Shown here: positions 11,056 through 22,384 of the stretch, in pieces
Position numbering within the stretch: position 1 is the stretch's first letter
How the letters are laid out: each line of letters opens with the position of its first letter
From: Enchytraeus crypticus
Lineage: Eukaryota > Annelida > Clitellata > Enchytraeida > Enchytraeidae
Assembly: GCA_905160935.1 (NCBI GenBank)
Contig: CAJHZI010000277.1
Location: 616,001-680,000, forward strand
DNA: 64,000 nt
Direction: 5' to 3'
Program-made: the position numbers and the translations under genes
The notes under the pieces: model-generated
The model's input: the letters and a program-made list of their open reading frames with translations, nothing else
Told to the model about the DNA's origin: nothing
Database searches by the model: none

Positions 11056-11560
11056 AAAACCAACCAATAGCGTGGTCCAATCCATATCCACACATAAATG
11101 CTTAATCAAATCATCTAACGTATCAAATATCTCGGTCTTTCTCTTAATATTTTCCCCTGCATTCTACTGTCAATCACCTCTTATAGCAAGACATCTCCTC
11201 TTAGAACGTATCCTATCTCCTAACCTACTCTTCTTCCTGTTTCTTAATGTGTTTATTACTTGTCTATCTGTATCAACTCTCTGTAGCGCCTCCTCATTTG
11301 CCTTTTTGTAGGTCCAGCTGATCTATTCCATCCTCCTCCACAACCACATTTCCAATGCTTCCAGTTTCTAATACATGTAACTTTCCTCTTTAGAGTCCAC
11401 GTTTCAGAGCCATACAGCAGCCTAGACCGCAAAGTTTTGACTATTTTTATTTTCTTGGTTCTCTTCAGGCTTTTTGTTACTTGTTCTTTTCTGTTGGTAA
11501 ATGCCCCTTTCACCTGAGAAATCCTACACTTTATTTCCTCTTCTTATCATCTGCTATAAT
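11056..11560 (-). mobile_element. Second LINE body fragment of the same family
   Basis: The minus strand gives LLYGSETWTLKR followed by diverged sequence homologous to WIGHILRG...RGRGRPR. The (GA)n terminus is absent. The tandem arrangement with the preceding copy suggests a repeated insertion hot spot or a duplicated insert. Confidence 0.65.
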
Positions 11561-12391
11561 ATAGCTTAAATATTTCAAGCTCGTGACTTGTCTAGATTTT
11601 GTGCCATTTGGCATTTGACTGAACAATATCGTAGGATTCGTAGCCTATTTAAGGCAATTAATTATTAGGCCTACTCTAGTTTTGAACTTATCAGTACAGA
11701 AACTTATTAATTTCTTGAAGCTTACTAAGTTTTAACTATAAATTACGTGCAGAAATATAGACGCTTTAATAAAAATTTTAGCATTTCCGTAACTATTATG
11801 TTATTACATAATTCTACACAATATATTGCGCTACTCTTCATCAGATTCTTAAGTTATGTTTTCACTATATTACATCCTAATATTTTAATAAAGTACAGGA
11901 CAAGAAACAATGAGCCAGTAAGAAATTCGTAGCTGTTCACACGTGTACTGAGCGCTTCCAATACCACATCCAGATTAGCTTCCTATCAAAATCTATCTAT
12001 TTAAATGCGTGATCCATTTATGGTCAGTCGCATCTTATAACAGCTTTGCACTCATTTCCGCCGCTCTAAGAAAAATACAAGTAACGCATGGCTTGCAGGT
12101 ACCACGTTAAATTCTAGCTCAGCAGCCCTTCTATTTTAAACAATACGCCTAAGTGGACTCGGGCAGAGAGCGAAAAGTGCATCAAAACATTAATCCAAAA
12201 TCTTGAACAAGCATCTTCTTAAACAAGCATCTGATGCTTCTTGATCAAGCACTGTTTTGTTAAGTTAAATATCAATAGAAATCAATATTTTTTGTTGATC
12301 ATTTTTGGGGTGGCCACTGGGATGGCCAGCCCTTCATTTGGGGTTGCCGTGGCCACCCAGGCCACCCCTCAGAACCGCCACTGATAGAGGA

Positions 12392-14655
12392 TATATTGAA
12401 AAATCACTGAATTACCTTCAATTAACGGATGCTGCGTATATACTGATAAAAATGTAGGAGAGGTCAGCTGAACAAAAGTTCATATATTAGTTTTTTTGGC
12501 TTGGCAAGAATGAATTAGGATAGAAAAGTCAGAGGTTACACATCTCAATGATTCCACACTTTAGTATGCTATAAGAGTCAATCCTTCCTAAAACTAGAAT
12601 TAATAATTAATCATCAATTTATTTATTTGTTAAACACACTTGAATGAATTAAAGAGTAATTAATAAAAGAGGTTCTCCCAATAAACATCGGCTACTAATT
12701 TAAGTTTGTCCCAGTTGATTAGTGCCTTCTAAACTTTCCACAAAAATAACTGTAAGAGAAAGTAGAATAATAATTGAATAATTAATTAATAATCATATCA
12801 GTAAGTGAACAACGATGTAAAATTGAGAAAAGAGGAAATGAAAGTGACTATGATGTATAACAAAAAACAACCGGATGCATACGGTGAACGTCCATTTTAA
12901 AATTAACAAAATATCAAGTTACCGACAGCTGCATATCTCGCGCACTTTTCATTAGACGCAACAAAAAGTTCTGCTCTTATTTACCAAAATCAAGTGCTTG
13001 TCACTAAGCTTGTAAATTATCCTGGAGAGAAACTGTTGAGGTGGTTTAACTTGGGAAAGAGGTTGTTGAAATTGTTAATCTTGGGTGGAGAGGTTGTTGA
13101 AATAGTTCAACATTGGGAGATGGACTTTTTGTGATTTTTTTCTTGGGAGGGGGGCAAACTGTTGAGAAGGCTTTCAGAACTTTCATTCTCTTACGTTTTC
13201 CGTCTGTACTGCAGGCCCAATGCATAAAAATCTTCTACTTATCTCTGTAACCTCTGCGATTTCCTATATTTTTACCAACAAATGCGCTTCGCAATCAACT
13301 CTCCATATTAATCTCGCATCCAATAATTTTAGGAAATTATTAAAATCTAAATATTGAAATAATGTTGCAAATTTTAATCTTTTCTGTTCTTCTTATAGCG
13401 GTCTGGTGTGAAACGATCCCAAAGTAAGTGTGAATTACCGGTAATTGGGAACTGAAGTAAACGTTTGTATTGACAATTACATGGCGTATTACTTTTCCAA
13501 CCTCTATTTTTCTTTACATAACAGCATACGGATGCGTTTTCCAATCGTACAACATTTCTAGTCTCTATTTTCGTCTTACTACCTCCTTTTCCACTTTGCC
13601 TATCATTACATTTAGGAATAAACTATCTTATTAGTACCATAAATTGTCACAATAGCTTTTGTAAGAAATGATAGGACAATTGTGAAACAATCAAACACGT
13701 GTACTGTACTTACCCATATATGATAGACATGACGTGTAGAAACCATTGGAAGCACCAACTTATCACTAAAACCACCGCTGCGGTGAAGACGATATGTTCG
13801 ATTATCGTACCCATGTCCTCCGTACTGATCGATCACCGGATGATTGATAAAGATAATACTGTCCACCTCATGTGTTGTCTATTCACCAAGGTTCAATATC
13901 CCAGAAATATTTCTATGGAGCAATTGTATCCTAGACTTACTGAAATGGAGAAATTACTCTAGAAATATTGCAATGGAGCAATTTTTCTAGACGTATTGTT
14001 ATGGAGGAGTGCTATCCTGAAAGTATTATGGTTTGCTAAGTACTGCGCTCTAAGGTAATTATATATATATACTATATTCACGGTTCTCAACTATTTACTG
14101 AAAGATTTCTCAAAAATGAAATTACGATTAACAACTTTAATCCAAGTAGTAGCTTTTCTTGTATTTTCCAGTGATTAACTTAAACCTAGAAAACAACTTT
14201 CAACTTATTTATTTTCTTAAATTCCTTCGCTTTGTGCTGAAAATGAATCAAATTAATTGCACATAAATAATTGCGAATAACATTAGCCATAATATATTAT
14301 TAGAATTAATACAATTACCTTTTACTGGCAGTTTTCATTGACAAAAAGAAGAAACCACTTCTACAGAACAAATAGTAATTATAAATCGTTATGTTAGACT
14401 ACTTATAGATAAGTATATAAGAGCTTTTGAAAGGCGGAAATACTTAACAAGAATACGGTTGAACTTAATTGAAAATAGTTCATCACCACACAGGAATAAC
14501 TTATCATAGATAAGGCTCACTGGCAAAGTACATGAAACATAAAGGTGAGGACATGTGTAATGACAATGTAATTATAATGTAAGGTATTTCAGGCACACGA
14601 GTAATATACGGAACACGTATTGAAAGTTAGAAGTTTATGTATACTGTATATCACA
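12392..14655. other. No gene recognised; weak GTTGTTGAAAT repeats
   Basis: AT-rich. At about 13025-13130 a GAGAGGTTGTTGAAAT-like word recurs three times. Two overlapping opposite frames at 13612-13962 (84 and 87 codons) match nothing I recognise. Confidence 0.5.
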
Positions 14656-14659
14656 ACTT

Positions 14660-15150
14660 TCGCTAAGTTGCTATTTTGGCAATGACAACATCCAGCACTA
14701 TGAAATCAAAGCCTAACTGACAATAGAAAAACAGAGAAGCTCCAAAAAATCAATGCCAAAACAAAACTATGCTAAATTCAATATCCGTAAACTTTTCCAA
14801 ATACGACTGCATCTTAGGATAAGTCATGCAGACGCTCATTTTATTTTTCAGCTCCTACTGTTTGGAACTCTCTGACTCCTGATCTTTGCTCATGCTATAC
14901 TACTTACACTTTTTTATTATGCTGAAACATCTCTTCCCCCATAGCTTTATATTATCTTGCCTTACTAATTTTTGATCATCGGATCGGCACCGTTTGTGAT
15001 ATCTTTTCTTTCCATTCTGCACATGTTTTCAGGTCGCTGGGACGAATTGATTTTCAATGACATGTGATGGAGGGATCGACCTGATATCATCCTTATATGA
15101 GGAAACAGACGTTAAACCTTTGTTATTATTATTAATAGTAGTAGTTATAG
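14660..15150 (+). mobile_element. CR1/L2-like LINE 3' end with (TTA)n tail
   Basis: The plus strand at about 14850-14900 reads FSAPTVWNSLTPDL, a form of the C-terminal motif found at the end of CR1/L2/Jockey-type ORFs. The fragment ends with GAAACAGACGTTAAACCTTT and a TTATTATTATTAATAG tail (15101-15136). A family D-like word (GCAATGACAACATCCAGCAC) lies at its left edge. It is 5' truncated and decayed. Confidence 0.6.
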
Positions 15151-16195
15151 TTAAGTCATAAATTCATAGCAGTAGTGTAAACAAGTCACTCTGATAATTA
15201 AGCCATATGTAACATGTTGAGCTCCGCACTCAATACTACGCGTACCAACGTACATACAGCTCTGCTATCAAAACATCACATGAGTGTTATTCATAAAGAA
15301 TTACGCAAAAAATCAATAGATTCTCTGCGGCTTAGGCTGAGGCCACGGGACTATGTCCACCCCGTCAAGATAGCCCATTTCTGAGATGTAAAAGTTTACT
15401 AAGATTTTCTGGAAGCCTTAGGCCTATCAGTAGCACATTTGGTCATATGCAGGAAGCTATTGACTCGGTTCACAGGGTGCATATATTACGATGAACGAAA
15501 CATCGGAATTTATGTCGTAGTTTTTCCCTCTTTTTATTACTACCAGGCACATGTAAATAAAATGTCAGTTCCTTACCCTCCCACCCCCCACCCTCCAATC
15601 AAATCAAAAGCTAAGTTGATTAATTAAGCCAGCATACTGCTGACATGAAAGTTCAATGAACTCAATCACAAATAGTTATCAGTTTCATCGATGTGCAACT
15701 GGTAAATTTTCTACTAGCTCGAAGTTATTATTATTTAATACGTTTAACAACGTAAACTTATACGGCAGTGTCAAGGCCAAAAACCGGTCTTCGAGACTGC
15801 TTCAGAAATAGTAAATCATAAACGTGTAATACTCCTACCTTTGCTGAATTAATCAAAGTCTATCGTAAAGGTTACGACTGTAGTTGTAAAGGTTCTGTTC
15901 ATGGAGGAATCGATGGATTTATGAAAAGCCGAGAAAGAAAAAGAATTGCTGATCAGACAGCTGAGAAACGTAGAAACTAAGTAATTATTCATAGATCATA
16001 GATCACAATAATGATCCAGTTTTACCTGCAGTCCAATATGTGTTGTACAGACCAGGCCCGCAAGCATAAATTAATCGTATGTTGCGCGTTTCATCAGAGG
16101 CAACTAAATAATAGTATTAAAAGATCATGGGAAGGCTCACAAGATCGAACCATAATTGTCCAAGTTAAAAAAGGAATTACATAGCATATGTAATT
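15151..16195. other. No gene recognised
   Basis: Unique AT-rich sequence. A short CCTCCCACCCCCCACCCTCC run is near 15577-15596. Confidence 0.5.
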
Positions 16196-16199
16196 TGAT

Positions 16200-16345
16200 T
16201 AAATGGTAAAGCTGGTAGAGCTATTGATAAAGTTAGTTTCCTTACTCAAAAGCGATGTCAGTGACGGGTGAGCCCAGGATTTGAACCCCGCATATACTAA
16301 TCCGCGGTCGAATATCTTACCGACACCGCCACTGGCTGCAGCCAA
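16200..16345 (-). mobile_element. tRNA-derived SINE, family A
   Basis: The minus strand shows GGCTGCAGCCAGTGGCGGTG, GGTAAGATATTCGACCGCGG, the B box GGTTCAAATCC, GTCACTGACATCGC and a 3' part with AAACTAACTTTATC. It is a well-preserved copy. Confidence 0.8.
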
Positions 16346-16349
16346 GTGA

Positions 16350-18280
16350 ATGTAAAAATGTAGGCTTTTTAAATGCCTGCAATCCGACAATGAGTAGGAA
16401 TATCTACTTAAAGGTCATGCCATTTAACGAAACACTAGAGGCATACAAAATACAGCAGGTTTGACGGCAATCACGTCACCTGACGTAGTCATAAGGCACG
16501 TCTCAGCAGCCCATAATACCTACAAGCCAAGCCATACTAGCTATTCCACTGAAACATGATCTGAAAAGCGTTGTTGTTTAAAAATAGTGCCCAAATAATT
16601 TAATAACGAATCTGAAAGGAATTAGGGAACACAATTAAAACACAGCACGAGTAGCACAAAATACAACAAAACAATTAGCACTACATGCTCGATAATCATG
16701 CGCCACTTGTTTAGTACTTTTTGCACAAACCAATTAGCAATAATTACAAATACAATCATTAATGATCGCATAGATAATTAATTAACAATCTTCAATTTGT
16801 TGAAGTAATAGCAAAATCTAACTGGTTATTCTGAAGAAAACCAGTTAAGTAGATTAGGCTACTTCTGCATTCCGACAATAAATAAGAAACGACCTATAAA
16901 TAAGCAGCTTCAGATACAGAGTCATAGAACGTTGAGTCATAAAGCTATCTCATGCAGTAACGAGTCATCATAGACTTTTATAAGCTTTCCGAAATCTATG
17001 TCATCTGCCTAGTGCACGAACTACCACAGTAGACGCGTGGGTCAAGAAAAGACCCTAGAAACAATTAAAAATTCCTTCTCAATACCTTTATATAAAATTA
17101 TTTCCAAAACTTAGAATAAAATTAATTAATTAGTCAATATCTAACTCGTTAGAATAAGTGTCTGCAATATTAATTAGATTACAATTAGCAAAATGGCGAT
17201 AGCAAATTATTTTGGTTTAGAGTCCCATCATTTGGATGAGATCATATGAGGGTCATGGTTCACCAAATCAGATAAATACAGATACTTTTCTCTGTGAATA
17301 CTTTGGAAGAATAAACAAGATCGTACGGATGAAAATAATAAATATTTTCGCTACATCAAATGACTATGAGTAATATTCATAATTATATATGATTACTCGT
17401 GAAATTCTTATCAACTTTTATACAATTTAGACAGCCAAACAAAGCACGATTTGTATGGGAACTCATATTATTATCTCATAAAGTGGTCTTATGCTTCTTT
17501 TTTAAGATTTATTAAATGTTCATCTTGTAAAGATTTTTTTAAAATTACAAACCAAAGGCTTGGAATTTTTAGGAAAATTAAAAATTAAAATAATAAAGTA
17601 GATATCAAAAAGCAGCAAATAAAACAGCAAAAGCTAAAACCGCTTAAACATACAAGCTTAAACGCAGTCCTTAATCACAACAAAGATAAACTTTCACCTT
17701 TTCCATCTCTCATTTCCATCCAGTGCCCATGAGTTACGACCAACGCCTAACCTCCCTTTCTTTAATTCCTCTTATCTTTGAACTGATTTTCTGGATTTTG
17801 TAATTTGCACCGTTTTTTTACCTTCTTATTGCTCGTAGGCTTAATTTTGTCTCAATGGTGCTCAATGTTGTTTTGATGACTGTAACACGCTAATTGCTGT
17901 TATGCTATGTTAGAATAGCTTAAACTTTGACTCAATTACATTTACTAAACTAAAATGCTCTCCATTCCGTTTAGTTTCCGAAAGTCTAATGTTCTATTAT
18001 GATTCAACATGCATCATGAGTTAACTACTTTTATCACATTTCAAAAGGATCTGCCTTTCGTCTACTTCGGCCTTAATTATACTGAGCATCAAAGTTCGGT
18101 TAATTTCCTAACGATAATTAATTATCTACGGTGTCACTCAGCCGATGCTCAACAATGCCTAGTCAGTGCATGGTGCCGTCTAAACTAGTCGAAATAGCTT
18201 AACTACAACGAATCCAATTACACTCAATACCCTGAACGACAGTCTATAACGTATGCATTTAATAATAATAACAATAACAA
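16350..18280. other. No gene recognised (1.9 kb)
   Basis: Very AT-rich unique sequence without long frames or obvious repeats. Confidence 0.5.
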
Positions 18281-18281
18281 C

Positions 18282-18412
18282 AATTAGAGTGCTACAGTCA
18301 TCAATGACAACATCGAGCACAATTCAGTCAAAATCAAGCCGGCAAGCAAATGAAGGTCCGAAAACAGTGCAAATTCCAAAATCCAGCAAATCAGTCCAAG
18401 GAGTATTAACAT
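18282..18412 (+). repeat. Dispersed repeat family D
   Basis: It begins AACAATTAGAGTGCTACAGT and contains TGACAACATCGAGCACAATT and GTGCAAATTC. It matches 46448-46585 over about 130 bp at roughly 85-90 percent by eye. No coding or tRNA-like content was recognised. Confidence 0.7.
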
Positions 18413-19500
18413 TTACAATGCAGACTATAAATTTCTGTAACTTTCTCTAAAATGTCAGAGCTGCAGCTAACTTGTGTAAATCGCTAAGCAACTTACTCCA
18501 TAATCCATTTGCCGGTCATAAAGTGGGCTTATTATTTGTTACTTATAACTGCAATCACCCTTTACTACTACTCTTAATTCTATTCTTTTTACTAACTTGA
18601 TAATTACGATTTTCATAATTGATCATATTTTTTATTTTAGTGATAGATATGACATTACAATTAATTTACTGCATAACCGTAAATAATATAATTCAACTAA
18701 ATAGGCTTTAGTGTTTCTTAAAACTCAAGCATTACATGGTTAGTACGATTTTTTTAGTTTTTGATGAAAACAAAAAAATCTACAATTATTAAAAATGTTA
18801 CTATCTTTATATTAATTTTTCCTATGGTGATTATGAAGTTGACAAGATTCACGAAGTTGACAGCTGATTAATTTACTAATCCCCATTATACGTTCACCAG
18901 ATGTAGCTTAGATGAAGCCAAGATTCAACAGTCACTGATAGTCCTTTTGAGAGATAAAGCCGACGCTAGACTCTGATTAACCGTTAGACTGTGTGCCTAT
19001 ATTGTTAGGCCTATATGAGCTAACAAGCATGTTTATTCTACTAGCTGTTATCTAAATCATTCGGTATTCCTAAAAACTATTAAATTATTTTTTAACGAAT
19101 TGGAGGCCTCCCTTAAAGCTTCCCGTAACAGTAGAATCCAAAAATAATTTAATATTTGACAAATTTTGAGAAGGATTAAAACATAGACTAAAGCCGAATT
19201 TAACGTGAACGATCAGACTTAAAAGCATATCAGTGTAGGGCTAACATTTTAGTATTTAATGCCAGCATCTACTGACTCGTGTATGGATAATGTGAAACCG
19301 CTAATGGTTATTAGACCTATAGAAAATTTTAACGTTGCTCTACCTCTCTACTGTACCGTTTTACTTCGAATGACAAAAGCTCCAGTTGTTCTGTGTATTG
19401 TTTCTCCTATCATACGAGCTCAGAGTTAGACCAGAAAAGTCACTATAAACTCATTTCAATGTCACTAGGAAGTAGCTAACTATAGTTCATTTGATTTATG
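18413..19500. other. No gene recognised
   Basis: AT-rich unique sequence. Confidence 0.5.
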
Positions 19501-19504
19501 ATAT

Positions 19505-20050
19505 TAGTGGTTCAACATCCCACATTGGCTTCGATGGCATTACATCCCCCTCTCTGTCATGGACTCTTATTGCACTGCCTATTGATAGGTTATGGCATGT
19601 AACTCCTCCATATATTTCTAGTCTTTGCTTTTCTCTTCACATCAAGATGTGAATTAGTTATCGAATTATCAAACATACCAAGTTCAGGTCTTTATCTAGC
19701 CTTTATACCTTCCATTCTTCCCTCAATAACCTCTTTTAGCAAACCATTCCCTCAGAGTACATTACCCATCCAGTTCTTCTCTCTGTCCCTTATGATATCT
19801 ATCTATTGTCTTTTTCTGCCAACTCTATTGAGCATTTCTTCGTTCGTAATTTTGTCAGTGCATTTGATCGTCTCCATATATTCTGTATATATTCTCGAAA
19901 TTTTGCCATTTCGAATGCTTCCAGTCTTCTAATATCCTCATTTCTTAACTTAACGTCCATGTTTCACAACCGTACAGAAGCGCGGTTCACACTAAATCTT
20001 TACAATCTTTATCTTAGTGGCGTCCTTAAACCTTCTTGTTAGCAATTCAT
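19505..20050 (-). mobile_element. LINE 3' fragment, (GA)n family, longer copy
   Basis: Minus-strand homology begins in the YGCETWTL...LEAFEM region near 20000-19900, continues through the AEKDNR and RGRGRPR-equivalent stretch, and ends at the ATAGGCAGTGCAATAAGAG terminus near 19560. It is more diverged than the other copies, with stops throughout. It carries about 400 bp of body. Confidence 0.7.
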
Positions 20051-20087
20051 TCCTCTTAATTAGCAATTCTTTGTATCACCCTTAGAA

Positions 20088-20240
20088 GGCCACTGGCTGG
20101 AGCTAGTGGCGAAGTCGATAAGACACTCGACCGCGGATCAGTGTGTGCGGGGATCAAATCCTGGGCTCACCCGTCACTGACATCGCTTTCGAGTGAGGAA
20201 ACTGACGTTAACCTTAGTTTTACCAGCTTTAGCTTTAGTG
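20088..20240 (+). mobile_element. tRNA-derived SINE, family A
   Basis: A full-looking copy: CTGGCTGGAGCTAGTGGCG, then GATAAGACACTCGACCGCGG, B-box position GGATCAAATCC, CGTCACTGACATCGCTTTCG and GAAACTGACGTTAACCTTAG, ending in AGCTTTAGC. It abuts the LINE fragment on its left. Confidence 0.8.
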
Positions 20241-20610
20241 GGGCTCAACTCCCCTGTAATAAATTTATTACTTTCTAGGAGATACTTCGTAAGAACGACT
20301 ACTCTATTAAAAAATATTAGGCCTATTACCGAGAGCTATGATGAGTGTAATGATAAGTCTTATGGAATGATTAATAAAAGATTTTCTTATTTAGAAAAAT
20401 TCTAAAAAGCTGAAGTTCTTTTGTTTTGGCTGCAGAGTTTTAAAAATATAATTAGAATTTCGAAGTTTAGAATAAAGCAGCCTATATATTAAGAAATGTC
20501 CCCGTGTTGTGCTCGGGTGTGGTTGGTCCACTGCAGATAATGATAATGATGAGGACGATGAATAATTAAATTGCTTGATTATTTTTGTGCTATATTAGTA
20601 TTCATAGTTC

Positions 20611-20905
20611 TTGGTAGTTCTAGAGAGAGTTGGCACAAATAGACAGTTGATAAATGTATTAAGAAATAGGAAGAAGAGTTGGATAGGACACATTCTAAGG
20701 GGGGAAGGTCTATCAAAAGAGGTCATAGAAGGTAGAATGGAAGGAAAAAGAGGCAGGGGCAGGCCGAGATTACGTATGTTAGATTTAAAGACCCACTCAT
20801 ATGTGGAAATGAAGAGGAAGGCGAAAGACAGAGAAGAGTGGATGCGTTATATACCATGAACCTGCCAGTAGGCAGTACACTAAGGGAGAGAGAGAGAGAG
20901 AGTTC
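20611..20905 (+). mobile_element. LINE 3' fragment with hairpin and (GA)n tail
   Basis: The plus strand encodes [21 protein letters not shown] to YVEMKRKAKDREEWMRYIP without a stop. It is followed by the terminus CCTGCCAGTAGGCAGTACAC, TAAGG and (GA)n. It is one of the better-preserved copies. It lacks everything upstream of the last ~80 residues of the ORF. Confidence 0.85.
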
Positions 20906-20909
20906 TTGG

Positions 20910-22035
20910 CAGACATATAAGGAAATAGCAAATGATTTCTGCGTAGTGTAAAACTTTGGCATTATTTCGCGTTAGCCATTGTTTTAACTTAGATGTAGTC
21001 ATGGAATACTATCAGAATTGTGTATGTTATTTGTTAACCTTATTTTTAATTAATGTTACTATTACTAAGATTTAATTTTATTAATTCTAACATTACTGAT
21101 AAATTAAGAATTATTGCAATCATAATGTTAATAATATAATCCGCACAAGTGAAGTAAGCTCAGCGACTTTAATTTTTTAGCCTTTTCTAGACAGCCTAAG
21201 AATATCTATTTTCTATCTATCATTATATAACAATCATATTATCTCAATCACCTAAACTATTATTTAACAACAATTTACTTCTTTCTGCACAAAGTTACTG
21301 AAACAAACAGCAATGCACAAACTTATATACGAGGATATATAATTTCACAACGATGTCAATATTACTTGAGGTATATGTTTCGCAATAAGTTAATTGATGC
21401 GTTATTCTAAAGGATGAATCATGTCTGCTTACCTTTCTTGCTACTCTACATCGATTGCTTATTACGTCAATAGACTGAGGCGTGAAGATAACGACCTCCC
21501 ACTATACTCGAAAAAACTTTCGTTCATACTTAATGTTGTATTAAAAACAATAAATTCATTCTTGATGTGAGTCTTGTTTAATATCAATACAGTGTTACTT
21601 CGTGAAATGGGAGGACCACGTAAATACAGCAAAATTATTTTGAAAGTCATGCTGGTGGCGGATAAAAACTAATATGATACTTATATGATTTTCAGAAAGG
21701 ACCTAGAATTCATATTACCTAGAGTTAAGTCTTAAGCGATGTATGTACATATAGGTAATTGATGTTAAGATTAAAGAATAATTATGTTATTGATAAATAA
21801 TTTAATTCACCTTCACTACGGAGTGTATAAGCGAGAGAAAGTGAAGATGAGCAAAGTAGTCCTACATGTATAATAGGAAGTGTTGAGCTGCTGTGAGATA
21901 CTGGAGAAAAAGAGAGAGAGAGAACCGGGTTAGGGCAGAAACCTGGAATGCTATCTATGCTTTGATAACACATTCGTAATTACGTGGCAATGTTGAGAAA
22001 AATGAATCGAAGCTAAATACGTGGCGAAGCTATAT
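20910..22035. other. No gene recognised
   Basis: AT-rich unique sequence. A short (GA)n is near 21910. Confidence 0.5.
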
Positions 22036-22037
22036 AT

Positions 22038-22382
22038 AATGAGCCTACCATTATTGGAGCCGCCATTACAGGAGCCTACCACTAGGAGCCTGCCATTATA
22101 GGAGCCTGCCAATATAGGAACCTGCCATTATAGGAGCCTGCCAATATAGGAGTCTGACATTATAGGAGCCTGCTACTATGAGCCTCCCATTATAGGAGCC
22201 TGCCACTAGGAGCCTGCCATTATAGGAGCCTGCCATTATAGGAGCCTGCCATTACAGGAGCCTGCCACTAGGAGCCTGCCATTATAGGAGCCTGCTACTA
22301 TGAGCCTCCCATTATAGGAGCCTCCCTTTATAGGAGCCTGCCATTATAGGAGCCTGCAACCACTAGGAGCCTGCCATTGTAA
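22038..22382. repeat. 16-bp minisatellite, about 20 copies
   Basis: The unit is ATTATAGGAGCCTGCC, with shorter ACTAGGAGCCTGCC variants interspersed at semi-regular intervals. It is GC-richer than its surroundings. Confidence 0.9.
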
Positions 22383-22384
22383 AG

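Larger units (their letters stand above)
9671..12383. mobile_element. hAT-like element, 2.7 kb, with nested LINE fragments
   Basis: The left terminus CACGGGCGGTTCTGG (9671) and right terminus CAGAACCGCCACTG (ending 12383) are inverted repeats, flanked on both sides by the identical 8-bp ATAGAGGA (9663-9670 and 12384-12391). GGGGTGGCCA-type words follow both termini. No hAT transposase domain (zinc finger or dimerisation region) is readable inside. LINE 3' fragments at about 10536-11560 account for roughly 1 kb of its length and lie inside it, so they inserted after it or were carried with it. Confidence 0.8.

Noticed and set aside
11256-11513. 85-codon minus frame with LLYGSETWTLKR
   Set aside because: As a host gene it is rejected; it is a LINE fragment.
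13612-13962. Two overlapping opposite frames of 84 and 87 codons
   Set aside because: They shadow each other and neither resembles a known protein.
16200-16345. tRNA genes at SINE A and B heads
   Set aside because: The B boxes are good but the copies are dispersed with conserved non-tRNA bodies, so they are SINEs.
22038-22382. CRISPR array
   Set aside because: Units are contiguous with no unique spacers, and the DNA is animal; the same holds for the arrays at 1456, 5822, 24829, 59565 and 60905.
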